Below, one piece after another: positions 44,531-54,206 of a stretch of 63,148 bases of DNA (position 1 is the stretch's first letter; every line of letters starts with the position of its first letter). The notes beneath the pieces are model-generated. The model did not search any database. It had not been told where the DNA came from and saw nothing but the letters and a program-made list of their open reading frames with translations. Position numbers and translations under genes: made by a program. The stretch comes from Acidobacteriota bacterium (GTDB lineage: Bacteria > Acidobacteriota > Terriglobia > Terriglobales > Acidobacteriaceae), in NCBI GenBank assembly GCA_025359885.1, contig JANYDG010000117.1:1-63148 (forward strand). The letters are read 5' to 3'.

Positions 44531-46219
44531 TTAGTTGAAGATCGCTCCCACCGTATCGTTGGTCGCCAACTTCACCGTGCAGCTATTCGGTCCAGCCGCC
44601 GTGACCGTGCCAGTCGACGTGCAGTTTGACGACCATCCGCCAAACTTGCCCGTCCCTGCCGGAGCGGTCAAAGTCACCAGCGTCCCAACTGGGTAAGTGG
44701 CCACGCATACCGATCCACCGAGTCCGGCTTTCGAAGAACCAGGCCCGCAATGCAGTACGTTCTTGGTGCCCGTTGCCGAATCAGCCTCGACCAGCCAGTC
44801 CTTGGTGTTGATACCCGTATTGAAGACCGTCAGCGTCGCCAGCAATGAAGGCGCTTCCGACCCGGGATAGCAGGAACCCGGTGTGTTTGGAGGATTCGGC
44901 AGCACCAGCGGGCAATTGAAGGTAGCAGTCGCGCTCACGATCGATCCGTCCGGGTTCCTGGCTTCCGCAATGACGACTGCAGTGCCGTCCCCGTAGGCCG
45001 TAATCACCCCGGCTGGCGCCCCCGCCACTCCGGTGTTGTTAATCGGAAAAATCGTCGGGAAGGATGAGATCCACGTCAGGTTAGGCGAGTTCGTCAGATC
45101 CTGCACCGTAGGCGCTGTCGAGAATGTCCCGATCGCAATGAACTGACCGGTATCCAGCAAATTACCCACAGTGACATCCGTCGGAATGATCTGCAAAGAA
45201 AGCAGGGGTTCGGGCGCGGACGTGGTTGAGACCGTCACCGTTGAAGTCGATGTCAACGAAGTGCCATCAGGATTCGTCAGCTTGGCCGTAATTGTCGTCG
45301 TCCCCGCGCTGACGCCGGTAACCAGCCCCGGAGAGGCCGCTGGATAGGTCGCCACCGTGGCGATGCTCGGAACGCTCGACGTCCACTTCACCTGGGCAGA
45401 ATTCGTCACGTCCTGATTCAGGCCGCTCATGCCAGCCGTACCGAGAGCGATGAATTGTCCCGTCTGACCTGTAGCCGACAGCGCCTGCGTCCCAGGGCTG
45501 ATGTTAATCGCCGTAAATGGTTCCGATGCTCCGCCTGTCACCGTAAGGCTCGCTGAACCCGTCACCACCGTCTTGTCAGGATTGCTCGCAATCGCTGTGA
45601 TCGTCGTCGTTCCCTGGCCCAATCCCGTGGCCAGGCCGCCGCTGGTAATTTTGGCTACATTGGCGGCACTTGAGCTCCAGGTAACCAGGCCAGACAGATC
45701 CTCGGTCGTCCCCGAAGAGGTCGTCGCAATCGCGATGAACTGTGTCTTCTGGTTCGGTGAAGCCATCGACTGCGTTCCAGGAATGACCGAAAGCGATACC
45801 AGAGGCTCGCCTGCTGAGCCTCCGCCAGTAACCGTAACGGTCGAATCATTGCTCACCAGCAACCCGGTAAATCCTTTGATGCTCGCCGTTATCGTCGTTG
45901 TGCCGGCGCTCAACGCAACCACTTCGCCTGTCGAACTCACGGTCGCCACGCCCGATACACTCGATCTCCAGGTCGCCAGACTCGTAACATTCACCGTGGT
46001 CGAAGGATGCTGACCATGGCCGATCGTTCCAATTGCGGTCAATTGCGCCGTCGCACCCTTTGCCAGCGACAGGCTGGTCGGCGATATTTGAACGGAATCA
46101 ATATCCGTGCTGCTGCCACAGCCCACAAATGGCAAAACCATTGCGGACGCCAACCCAAGCAACCCAAGCGCCCTCGTGCAAGAACGAACCGACCGCAAAC
46201 CTGAAAACCCAGAAAACAT
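44531..46219 (-). CDS. Lipoprotein with bacterial Ig-like (BIG2) repeats
   Basis: A 562-residue exported lipoprotein. The signal peptide ends in the lipobox VLPFVGC, with Cys at residue 34. Four Ig-like repeats of roughly 95-100 residues follow, each with the pattern 'I.P....L..G...QF.AIGT' and 'GTTTITA': VQISPTSLSLAKGATAQLTA, LSVIPGTQSMASPNQKTQF, INISPGTQALSATGQTGQF and LQIIPTDVTVGNLLDTGQF. The last 120 residues differ, contain four cysteines and end in a separate beta-rich region. It is probably a surface stalk or adhesin anchored in the outer membrane. GGAGGGG precedes ATG 46219. Confidence 0.85.
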   Translation of the reverse strand: MFSGFSGLRSVRSCTRALGLLGLASAMVLPFVGCGSSTDIDSVQISPTSLSLAKGATAQLTAIGTIGHGQHPSTTVNVTSLATWRSSVSGVATVSSTGEVVALSAGTTTITASIKGFTGLLVSNDSTVTVTGGGSAGEPLVSLSVIPGTQSMASPNQKTQFIAIATTSSGTTEDLSGLVTWSSSAANVAKITSGGLATGLGQGTTTITAIASNPDKTVVTGSASLTVTGGASEPFTAINISPGTQALSATGQTGQFIALGTAGMSGLNQDVTNSAQVKWTSSVPSIATVATYPAASPGLVTGVSAGTTTITAKLTNPDGTSLTSTSTVTVSTTSAPEPLLSLQIIPTDVTVGNLLDTGQFIAIGTFSTAPTVQDLTNSPNLTWISSFPTIFPINNTGVAGAPAGVITAYGDGTAVVIAEARNPDGSIVSATATFNCPLVLPNPPNTPGSCYPGSEAPSLLATLTVFNTGINTKDWLVEADSATGTKNVLHCGPGSSKAGLGGSVCVATYPVGTLVTLTAPAGTGKFGGWSSNCTSTGTVTAAGPNSCTVKLATNDTVGAIFN

Positions 46220-46434
46220 GATGCCCCTCCGAGAGTCTCTCCCCCCGATTCGACAAGCGCACTTCGGCGGCTCAGTCTCTGGAGAGATAGCACTTCAGTT
46301 GCAAGCCGATAGCCATTCTCGTCAGCCCCATGTTTGTTTAGAATCTATTACTTGCACGCGTTGTGGTGCCTAATCCTGTAATCTCCCGTTTACGGTGCCA
46401 GTCAGAATGAAACTCCCGTTTACAGCCAACCTGC

Positions 46435-48588
46435 CTAAACGGCTGGCTCGACTGCTACCGCAACCGCCTTCACAGCAGACGCTGTTGCTATCCCCGGAAT
46501 CGCGCTCAAATCTGTCTTTCCCTCAGCAAGCCGCATCAAAAAGTCCTGGACACTGAATGCCGCCTGACCTTTTCCCGGCGTAGCCCGCACATAGCTCCCA
46601 TCCTCCCGCATCACCCGGGCCTTCACCGTATCGACCAGATAGGCCGCGAGGATCTCTTCGTGAATGCGCGTTCTCGCCGCCTTGTCTCGCACCGGGAAGA
46701 CCACCTCGCACCGCTCAAAGAGGTTCCGCGGCATCCAGTCAGCGCTGCCCAGGTAGATTTCATCCTTGCCGCCGTTGGCAAAGTGAAATATCCGGCTATG
46801 CTCCAGGAACCTGCCCACAATTGACCGCACCCGGATGTTCTCGCTCAGCCCTTTGACCCCCGGCCGCAGCGTGCACACCCCGCGAATGATCAGGTCAATC
46901 TGTACCCCGGCCTGCGAAGCGGCATACAGCGCCTCAATCACCGATGGCTCCAGCAGCGCATTCATCTTGGCCACGATACGCCCCGGCTTGCCCGCCACTG
47001 CGTGCTCCGCCTCGCGGCGAATCAACTGCAGGAACTTCTCCGCCATTGTCAACGGGGCCACCAGCAGTGGCTTGTAGTCATCAATCTCAGCATGCGCCGT
47101 CAGGTAATTGAAAACCATATGTACCTGCTCCGTAATCGCAGGATCACAGGTCAGCAGGCTCAGATCCGTGTAGAACCGTGCCGTAACGGGGTTGTAATTC
47201 CCCGTTCCCAGGTGGCAGTAGCGCCGCGTCACGCCGTCTTCGTCCCGCCGTACCAGCATCGCCAGCTTGCAGTGTGTCTTCAAGCCCACCACACCATAGA
47301 AGACCTGAACCCCGGCATCCTCCATACTCCGCGCCCAGCGAATATTCGAAGCCTCATCAAACCGCGCCATCAACTCCACCACGACTGTCACTTCCTTGGT
47401 GGCTGCCGCTTCGGTCAGCGCTGTAAACATCGGCGAATCTGTGCTGGTCCGGTAAAGTGTCTGCTTCATCGTCACCACACGCGGGTCCAGTGCCCCCTGC
47501 TGGATGAAGTTCACCACCGGGTCGTACGCATCAAAGGGATGGTGCAGCAAAATATCCCGGTTGCGCAGGTCTTCAAACACGTCCGCGACTTTCCTGCTCA
47601 AATGCAGTGGTTTCGGTACAAACGATGCAAACTTCAGATCTGGCCGTTGAACGTCACCATAAAAGAACATCAGTCGGGCCAGATTGACCGGTCCGTCCGC
47701 CCAGAATACCTGGCTCTCCTCAAGCTCAAAGTTCACCCGCAGCTTGTCTAGAATCTCGGCGTGTGCGCCCTTGACGATCTCCAGGCGCACTGCGTCTCCC
47801 TTGCGCCGATTGTGCAACTCACTTCGAATCGATTCCAGCAGCGACCGCGATTCTTCTTCCTCAAAATAGAGATTCGAGTTCCGCGTCACGCGGAACGCGG
47901 CATGCGCAAGCACCTCGTAACCCCGGTACATGCCGCTCAGATTCTGCGCGACCAGGTCCTGCAGCAGGATGTAGTCGTAGCTGCCGTTCGCGTCTGCCAG
48001 TCGGACAAAACGAGGCAACGCCCGTGGCACCGTCAACACGCCCAGCACCGCCGGACCGGAACTCCGCCGCTTGGCCCGCAGCAGAATCGCAAGGCAAAGC
48101 GCCCGATTGAGAACCCTCGGAAACGGATGCGCCGGATCAATGGTGATTGGCGTCAGCAAAGGGTCCACCTCGCGCTGAAAGTACTCCAGCGCCATCCCCT
48201 GCTGCTCCTCGCTTAACTCAGTCCACTGCAACAGCCGGATCCCCTGCTTGCGCAACTCGGGTAGCAACTTGTCCTTCCAGCACCGATACTGAGCCTGCAC
48301 AAAGCTGTGAATCTCCGTTGTCAGCACATCCAGAGACTCCTGCGGCGGCAGCCCGTCATAGCCCGGGTTGGTATGCCCATCTTCCGTCCGCTGCATCAGC
48401 CCTGCCATCCGGATCTCAACATATTCGTCCAGGTTGCTGCCAGTAATGGAGAGGAACTTCACCCTCTCGAGCACTGGGTTGGTCTCGTCCTCCGCCTCTT
48501 CCAGCACCCGGGCGTTGAACTGCATCCACGACTTGTCACGCCCCGCAAACTGCTTCTTCCGCTGCACGATCCTGGCCATCCTTGTCAC
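46435..48588 (-). CDS. ppk1: Polyphosphate kinase 1
   Basis: A 717-residue enzyme that polymerises the terminal phosphate of ATP into polyphosphate, reversibly. The N-terminal domain opens with RDKSWMQFNARVLEEAED and FLSITGSNLDEYVEIRMAG. The autophosphorylated His lies in VVGLKTHCKLAMLVRR (about residue 437), followed by YCHLGTGNYNPVTARFYTDL; the second active-site region is GRFLEHSRIFHFANGG (about 593) with IYLGSADWMPRNLFERCE. The start is GTG 48588, supported by GAGGA eight bases upstream; ATG 48579, three codons in, is the alternative. It is divergent from the sigma-like gene. No exopolyphosphatase gene is adjacent. Confidence 0.96.
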   Translation of the reverse strand: MTRMARIVQRKKQFAGRDKSWMQFNARVLEEAEDETNPVLERVKFLSITGSNLDEYVEIRMAGLMQRTEDGHTNPGYDGLPPQESLDVLTTEIHSFVQAQYRCWKDKLLPELRKQGIRLLQWTELSEEQQGMALEYFQREVDPLLTPITIDPAHPFPRVLNRALCLAILLRAKRRSSGPAVLGVLTVPRALPRFVRLADANGSYDYILLQDLVAQNLSGMYRGYEVLAHAAFRVTRNSNLYFEEEESRSLLESIRSELHNRRKGDAVRLEIVKGAHAEILDKLRVNFELEESQVFWADGPVNLARLMFFYGDVQRPDLKFASFVPKPLHLSRKVADVFEDLRNRDILLHHPFDAYDPVVNFIQQGALDPRVVTMKQTLYRTSTDSPMFTALTEAAATKEVTVVVELMARFDEASNIRWARSMEDAGVQVFYGVVGLKTHCKLAMLVRRDEDGVTRRYCHLGTGNYNPVTARFYTDLSLLTCDPAITEQVHMVFNYLTAHAEIDDYKPLLVAPLTMAEKFLQLIRREAEHAVAGKPGRIVAKMNALLEPSVIEALYAASQAGVQIDLIIRGVCTLRPGVKGLSENIRVRSIVGRFLEHSRIFHFANGGKDEIYLGSADWMPRNLFERCEVVFPVRDKAARTRIHEEILAAYLVDTVKARVMREDGSYVRATPGKGQAAFSVQDFLMRLAEGKTDLSAIPGIATASAVKAVAVAVEPAV

Positions 48589-48878
48589 TTATCCGATCCT
48601 CGACAGAGATTTTCTCCCGCTGTTCAGAGAATCCAAAGTCTAGTGCGTTTAGAGCCGTCCCGCAATCCTCTACTCCGCTCCCAGTTGCTGGATGTAATCC
48701 CTCTCAAGTCTTTCTCTTATCCCATTGCAAGACCAATTCCCGTGAATCTCCCGATAAATCCTCGATTGCTGCGGTCGGCAATTTGACGCGACCCGCCGCC
48801 CGGATGGAGGATAAGAAGATACTCGGCGGTTTCCGCGTTCGCCAACCCAGGCCCTCTTTCCAAGTCAGGAGCGACTTC

Positions 48879-49583
48879 ATGCCCTCCGATTCCACCCCTC
48901 TCGATTCACCGTTTCTTCCCGAGCAACCGATGCATCCCGAGGGTGCAGAGTTTTTTGCAAAGGTCGCCGCTATGCTCGATGGCCATCCCAAGGATGCAAC
49001 CCTCGTTGAAGCTGCCTTCACCGGATGGGAAAGCCTGCTTGAGAAAATCGGTGCCGACCTCTACCGCATTGCTTCCATGCTTATCGGTGAAGGCGAAGAA
49101 ACAATCGCCCTGCTCGAAAAAACCGTTTCTACCGTTGACCTGCCAGCCTGCGCCAACCATATCGAGGCGAGCCACAATGCCCGGCTTGCCATGGCCGCCG
49201 ATGCCATCGAACTGCTGCAACAGCGCTCGCCGTCCTCTCTCGCCGCTCCCGCAGAGGGGTTGGAAGACTCTGCGCCCATGACATGCATTGAAGATGATGA
49301 CCTCTCTGCTGCGGGCCTCACCCCGATCGAATTTGAAGAATTGCTGGTCGGCCCAGACCGGCATCGCCTGCGCGACTGGCTTGAAAGCCTCTCGACCACC
49401 CTCCGCGTGGTCTTCGTCCTGCGCGCTGTCGCCGCCCTGTCGTCGGCTGAAACCGCCGGATTGCTCGCCGAGCACGGCGGTCCAAACGCAGAATCCTGGA
49501 CCCCCGACGCTGTCCGCTCAACCTTTCGGCAGGCACTGTGCTCTCTCGCCTCCCAGCTTATTCATGCCAGCTCGCCGCGTTAA
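48879..49583 (+). CDS. Sigma-70/ECF-like protein (divergent)
   Basis: A 234-residue acidic protein that looks like a diverged ECF sigma factor. A region-2-like helix pair lies near 50-75 (IGADLYRIASMLIGEGEETI) and a region-4-like helix-turn-helix near 165-225 (WLESLSTTLRVVFVLRAVAA, then LSSAETAGLLAEH and VRSTFRQALCSLASQ). The segment between them is longer than normal. AGGAG at six bases fixes ATG 48879; the frame is open upstream but lacks family similarity. No anti-sigma gene follows. The next genes are tolC and an HlyD-type adaptor, 160 bases downstream, so it may control them. The family call is by eye, and basic DNA-contact residues are few, so it may not be a working sigma factor. Confidence 0.7.
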   Translation: MPSDSTPLDSPFLPEQPMHPEGAEFFAKVAAMLDGHPKDATLVEAAFTGWESLLEKIGADLYRIASMLIGEGEETIALLEKTVSTVDLPACANHIEASHNARLAMAADAIELLQQRSPSSLAAPAEGLEDSAPMTCIEDDDLSAAGLTPIEFEELLVGPDRHRLRDWLESLSTTLRVVFVLRAVAALSSAETAGLLAEHGGPNAESWTPDAVRSTFRQALCSLASQLIHASSPR

Positions 49584-49742
49584 GTGCGTCATCGTTTATG
49601 CCCGGGGTCTGGCTTCACAGTGCTTTGCTCGCGGGTGCGCTGCGGTTCCCATCAGCTTTTGCCATTCTTCCAGCGACTTTCGGAACCCTTCACGCAGGTT
49701 AGCGCATCCATTACCAACAGAACTTTTCAATGAATTGAGCCA

Positions 49743-51224
49743 GTGAAGCCTAAAACCATGCAAATTTTGTTCTACCCCCCAGCCCACTCCCGCAGGAGAG
49801 TCACATCGACTGCTTTGTCGGTCGCGGCTCTCTTCGGACTTGTGTCGGGACTCGCTGCTTTGCCTCTTGCTGCTCAGCAACTTAGCCTCTCCACGCAGCA
49901 GTCGGCACCAGCCCCAGCGCCCGCCTCGTCCTACGGCGGCAGCGTTGCGGCAGGCACTGCGAGCGCTGAGTCTTTGCAGCTGACCTTCGATGACGCCGTT
50001 CAGCGCGGACTCAAAAACAACCTCGGCCTGCTGCTCTCAAACAATCAGCAGGCAAGCTACCGCGGTCAGCGCCTCCAGGACCTCCAGGCACTGCTGCCCT
50101 CGATCGACGCGACTGTCAAGGAAGTCCTGCTGCAGAACGACCTTGCCGCCCAGGGCCTCCGCATTCCCGGTTTCCCCACCATCATCGGGCCTTTCGGCTA
50201 CACCGATATCAGAGCCAACCTCTCCTGGACCGTGGTCAGCCTCAACTCCCTGCGCACTTACATGGCAGCCCGCCACAACTTTGCCGCCGCCGAGCTCACC
50301 GCGCAGGATGCACGCCAGATGGTTATTCTCACCGTCGGCAACGCCTACCTCCGCATCCTCGCCGATCAGGCGCAGATTGAGTCTCTTGATGCCCAGGTCT
50401 CCACATCCGGCGTCTCGCTCAAGCAGGCCGTCGACAGCCATAGCGCTGGCACTGCACCCCGCCTCGACGAACTGCGCGCCCGAGTCGACAATCAGGGGCT
50501 CCAGCAACAGCTCATTGTCGCCCGCAATCAGAAGGAAAAGGACAAGCTCGCCCTCGCTCACGTCATCGGACTCCCCATGGCGCAGACTTTTGAGCTTGTT
50601 GACACCGCACCCTACACCGCTTTTGATCAGCCAGACGTGCAAACCGCAATCAAGAAGGCGCTGAGCAACCGCAAAGACCGTCAGGCTTCAGCTGAAGCGA
50701 CCGCGGCGCAGGTTGAGTTGCGCAAGGCTGCCACCGCCGACCGCCTGCCTAGCCTCAAGGTCGATGCCGACTTCGGGGATATTGGCGTCAATGTTCGCCA
50801 CTCTCACGGCACGTTCAACGCCAGCGGCACCCTCACTATCCCCATTTTCAAAGAAGCTCAGTTTCGCGGCGAAGCAGAAGCTGCCCAGTCTGAGCTTGAC
50901 AATCAGCGCGCTCACCAGAGCGATCTCGATGCGCAGATTGAAGCTGACGTCCGCGACGCGCTCCTCGACATTGCCAGCTCGCAACAGCAGGTAGAGGTTG
51001 CTCACTCCAGCGTCGAGCTCTCCACTGAGATCCTGTCTGAAGCCCAGCAGCGGTACGCAGCCGGTGTGAGTGACAACCTCGCCGTTTCTGAGGCGCAGCA
51101 GTCCGTCGCCCAGGCCAACAGCCAATACGTTAACAGCCTCTACCAGCACAACGTAGCCAAACTCAATCTGGCTCGTGCCCTCGGTGTGGCGCAAAACTAC
51201 AAAGAATATCTGGGAGGTAAGTGA
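49743..51224 (+). CDS. TolC-family outer-membrane efflux protein
   Basis: A 493-residue outer-membrane channel. A signal peptide (TALSVAALFGLVSGLAALPL) is followed by a Gln/Ala/Pro-rich stretch and two OEP repeats. Typical phrases are LTFDDAVQRGLKNNLGLLLS, LTAQDARQMVILTVGNAYLR, AGVSDNLAVSEAQQSVAQAN and LNLARALGVAQNYKEYLGG. The coiled helices should form the periplasmic tunnel. The start is uncertain between GTG 49743 and ATG 49758; neither has a good ribosome-binding site. It is coupled to the adaptor gene, whose start lies at its stop. No inner-membrane pump gene follows in this window. Confidence 0.9.
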   Translation: MKPKTMQILFYPPAHSRRRVTSTALSVAALFGLVSGLAALPLAAQQLSLSTQQSAPAPAPASSYGGSVAAGTASAESLQLTFDDAVQRGLKNNLGLLLSNNQQASYRGQRLQDLQALLPSIDATVKEVLLQNDLAAQGLRIPGFPTIIGPFGYTDIRANLSWTVVSLNSLRTYMAARHNFAAAELTAQDARQMVILTVGNAYLRILADQAQIESLDAQVSTSGVSLKQAVDSHSAGTAPRLDELRARVDNQGLQQQLIVARNQKEKDKLALAHVIGLPMAQTFELVDTAPYTAFDQPDVQTAIKKALSNRKDRQASAEATAAQVELRKAATADRLPSLKVDADFGDIGVNVRHSHGTFNASGTLTIPIFKEAQFRGEAEAAQSELDNQRAHQSDLDAQIEADVRDALLDIASSQQQVEVAHSSVELSTEILSEAQQRYAAGVSDNLAVSEAQQSVAQANSQYVNSLYQHNVAKLNLARALGVAQNYKEYLGGK

Positions 51225-51226
51225 TC

Positions 51227-52450
51227 GTGGCGGAAGCAACTCCAGCTTCCGGTGAACAGCCGGAACAAAAGCAGACCGAAGTGCCAAAGAAGAGCCGTCG
51301 GGGCATTCTCTTCATCATCCTCGCCGTCCTCATCCTCGGCGCAGGCTATTTCTACTGGCGCTCGACCTTTACCGAAGATACGGACGACGCCCAGATTAAC
51401 GGCCACCTGATTCAGGTCAGCTCGCGTATTGCCGGTACTGTAATCAAAATCGACGTGGATGAAAACCAGCTCGTGACCAAGGGTACCGTCATCGCTGAAC
51501 TCGATCCAGCTGACTACCAGGTCGGCGTGCAGAATGCCCTGGCCGCAGTCGCCAACGCCAAGGCCAACGCCGAGGCCGCTCGAGTCGCCGTCCCCATCAC
51601 CTCAATCAATACTGGCAGCACCCTCCGCTCGGCGGGTTCAGACATCACCAGCGCACACGCAGGAGTTCTCCAGGCCGAAAGCCAGCTGGAAGCTGCTCAC
51701 GCCAAGGTCGCCGAAGCCAGAGCAAATACGACCAAGACTTCCGCAGACCTCGAGCGCTATCGTCCCCTGGTCGCCAAAGACGTCATCAGCAAGCAGCAGT
51801 TTGACGCTGCTGTAGCCGCCGCCGATGCTGCGAATGCTACCCTCGCCAGCGCCCTGGCCAGTGAACAGGCGGCTGCCGAGTTCGTTAAAGTAGCTCACGA
51901 GCGCGAGTCCCAGTCCCAATCCTCATTCAAGTCTGCTGAAACTGGTCCTCAGCAGGTCGCCGTACAAAACGCGCGCGCCCAGGGAGCTCTCGCTCAGGTT
52001 GCCCAGGCCGAAGCGCAGCTTGCCCAGGCACAACTCAACCTCGGTTATACCAAAATCCTGGCCCCGGCCAACGGAATCATCACCCGCAAAAGCCTCGAAC
52101 CCAACCAGAACATTTCAGCAGGCCAGAACCTCCTGACCCTGGTTTCTCTCGACGATCTGTGGGTCACTGCGAACTTCAAGGAAACCCAGCTCAAGCACAT
52201 CGTCGCGGGCCAATCCGTTGAAATCACAGTTGATGCCACCGGCAAAACCTACCATGGCAAGGTTTCCCAGATCGGCGGTGCTACCGGCTCTGTACTTTCG
52301 CTCTTTCCGCCCGAGAACGCGACTGGAAACTACGTCAAAGTTGTGCAGCGCCTGCCCGTCCGCGTCGATTTTACCGACCTCGCCAGCGAAGACAAAGATC
52401 GCAGCCTTCGCCCCGGCCTCTCTGTAGAACCCAAGGTCAGCATCAAGTAA
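51227..52450 (+). CDS. HlyD/EmrA-type membrane-fusion adaptor protein
   Basis: A periplasmic adaptor linking an inner-membrane pump to TolC. One N-terminal helix (RRGILFIILAVLILGAGYFY) is followed by the barrel-sandwich start (DTDDAQINGHLIQVSSRIAG), a long Ala-rich coiled-coil hairpin (about 100-265), and the second half (YTKILAPANGIITRKSLEPN, SLDDLWVTANFKETQLKHIV). The EmrA-type DDAQI motif suggests a major-facilitator partner, but no such gene is adjacent. GGGAGG at 51212-51217 suits GTG 51227; GTG 51221, which overlaps the tolC stop as GTGA, is too close to it. A terminator follows, so the operon ends without a pump. Confidence 0.9.
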   Translation: MAEATPASGEQPEQKQTEVPKKSRRGILFIILAVLILGAGYFYWRSTFTEDTDDAQINGHLIQVSSRIAGTVIKIDVDENQLVTKGTVIAELDPADYQVGVQNALAAVANAKANAEAARVAVPITSINTGSTLRSAGSDITSAHAGVLQAESQLEAAHAKVAEARANTTKTSADLERYRPLVAKDVISKQQFDAAVAAADAANATLASALASEQAAAEFVKVAHERESQSQSSFKSAETGPQQVAVQNARAQGALAQVAQAEAQLAQAQLNLGYTKILAPANGIITRKSLEPNQNISAGQNLLTLVSLDDLWVTANFKETQLKHIVAGQSVEITVDATGKTYHGKVSQIGGATGSVLSLFPPENATGNYVKVVQRLPVRVDFTDLASEDKDRSLRPGLSVEPKVSIK

Positions 52451-52484
52451 TCACCAAACCCAGCGTCGGCACCATGGCAGCAAC

Positions 52485-52518
52485 ACGGGGATGGAGTCCA
52501 AAAAGACTCCATCCCCGT
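52485..52518 (+). terminator. Intrinsic terminator of tolC-adaptor operon
   Basis: ACGGGGATGGAGTC (52485-52498) pairs perfectly with GACTCCATCCCCGT (52505-52518), with a 6-nt loop and a short TTT tail. It lies 35 bases after the adaptor stop. Confidence 0.8.
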
Positions 52519-52568
52519 TTCTATGAAGGCCGCAGACGGGTAAACCGTTCATCTCCGACTGAATCTCC

Positions 52569-54206
52569 ATGTACCCTTATCCCATGAAGATTCTCTCTGC
52601 TGCAGAGATGCAGGCATGCGACCGCGTCACCAGCGAAGAATTCGGCATCTCCTCACTCCAACTCATGCGCCATGCGGCCGAAGCCGTGTTCACCTTTGTG
52701 CGCCGACAGTTTCCGCTGGCAACCAGGATCACCATTCTCTGCGGGCGTGGCAACAACGGTGGCGACGGCCTCATGACCGCGCGGCTGCTTGCGGCTGCTG
52801 GCTGTGCCGTAACCGTCCTGCTGCTCGGCGACCCTGAAGGGCTCCGCGCGGACGCAAAAACTGCCATGCAGGAACTGCTCGAACCCACGCTCAACGAGAG
52901 GGTCTCTCTCCGCTTCATTGCGGATGCCGAGGAATTTGTCTTCCATCCGGATGCTCTCGCTGCCGATCTCATCCTTGATGCAGTGCTCGGCACCGGCTTT
53001 CAAACACCTTTGCGCGGTCTGCCCCTTGCCGCACTCCAATGGATACGAACCTCTGCGCCCATTGCACCCATCGTCGCCATCGACTTGCCCAGCGGCTGGG
53101 AAGCAGATTCGACCTCAGCTTCAGCAGAGAATGTCTTTCCCGCTGACGCCGTCATCACATTCACCGCGCCCAAGTCCGCCCACGTTTTTGGCCATCTCAC
53201 CCGCCTTTGGAACCAGCCCATCGTCGTCGCTCCCATCGGCTCACCAGGACCGGCAATCGTCTCCAAATTGGATCTCCACTGGGCAGGTACTGCCAAAACG
53301 ATTGCCGACCTCCCCCGTCCAACGGGTGCGAACAAAGGTAACTTCGGCCATATTCTGGTCATTGGCGGCAGCCCCGGCAAATCTGGCGCACCGGCCATGG
53401 CAGCGCTTGCCGCTCTTCGTTCAGGCGCGGGCCTGGTCACCGCTGCCGTGACCTCTGCTGTGCTTCCTCTCGTTGCAGCCATCGCGCCTGAGTTGATGAC
53501 CCAGCCGCTGGCTACCACTCCCTCCGGAGAAATCTCCCCGGACAACCTCAGCCCAGATTGCCTCAAGTCGCTGATGGATCGCATCACTGTTCTTGCCCTC
53601 GGCCCCGGTCTTGGCAGTACCCGAGAGGCAATTGAATTCGCACTCGGCCTGCTTCAGGCTACAAGTCTGCCCGCCGTTGCGGACGCCGACGCGCTCAATG
53701 CGCTGGCAACGCAGCCGGGCTATCTCGCCACCGTTGCCGCAAACCGCACTCTGATTCTCACGCCCCATCCAGGGGAAATGGCCCGATTGACCGGCAAGTC
53801 TACCAGCGAGGTTCAAGCCAGCCGCCTGCAAATTGCACGCGAATTCGCCGTCCGCAATCAAGTCACGCTGGTTCTCAAAGGCTCGCGTACGCTCATTGCA
53901 CACCCGGACGGCAGTGTTGCCATCAACACCAGCGGCAATCCAGCCATGGCCAAAGGGGGCAGCGGCGACCTGCTCACGGGCTTGATTGCGGGACTACTTT
54001 CCCAGCATCCCGACAGGCCTGCGGAGGCCGTAGAGGCTGCCGTCTACCTTCACGGCCTTGCCGCTGACTTTACCGTCGAGCAGCCTGGCCCAGGCGGAGA
54101 TCAGCACACGCTGCTCGCCACCGACTCCCTCGCCAATTTGTACCGGGCTTTCCGCTTTCATCCACAGGCTGAAAGCGGCTATTGTTGGCTACAGGGGATG
54201 CCATGA
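52569..54206 (+). CDS. nnrD: Bifunctional NAD(P)HX epimerase/dehydratase
   Basis: A 545-residue repair enzyme for damaged NADH and NADPH hydrates. The N-terminal half (1-215) is the epimerase (GRGNNGGDGLMTAR, LILDAVLGTGFQTPLRGLP, IDLPSGWEAD). The C-terminal half (about 225-530) is the ADP- or ATP-dependent dehydratase (GHILVIGGSPGKSGAPAMAA, ILTPHPGEMARLTG, and NPAMAKGGSGDLLTGLIAGL near 455-475). ATG 52569 and ATG 52584 are both possible; ribosome-binding sites are weak for both. The stop overlaps tsaE (ATGA), the same nnr-tsaE pairing seen in many bacteria. Confidence 0.95.
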   Translation: MYPYPMKILSAAEMQACDRVTSEEFGISSLQLMRHAAEAVFTFVRRQFPLATRITILCGRGNNGGDGLMTARLLAAAGCAVTVLLLGDPEGLRADAKTAMQELLEPTLNERVSLRFIADAEEFVFHPDALAADLILDAVLGTGFQTPLRGLPLAALQWIRTSAPIAPIVAIDLPSGWEADSTSASAENVFPADAVITFTAPKSAHVFGHLTRLWNQPIVVAPIGSPGPAIVSKLDLHWAGTAKTIADLPRPTGANKGNFGHILVIGGSPGKSGAPAMAALAALRSGAGLVTAAVTSAVLPLVAAIAPELMTQPLATTPSGEISPDNLSPDCLKSLMDRITVLALGPGLGSTREAIEFALGLLQATSLPAVADADALNALATQPGYLATVAANRTLILTPHPGEMARLTGKSTSEVQASRLQIAREFAVRNQVTLVLKGSRTLIAHPDGSVAINTSGNPAMAKGGSGDLLTGLIAGLLSQHPDRPAEAVEAAVYLHGLAADFTVEQPGPGGDQHTLLATDSLANLYRAFRFHPQAESGYCWLQGMP

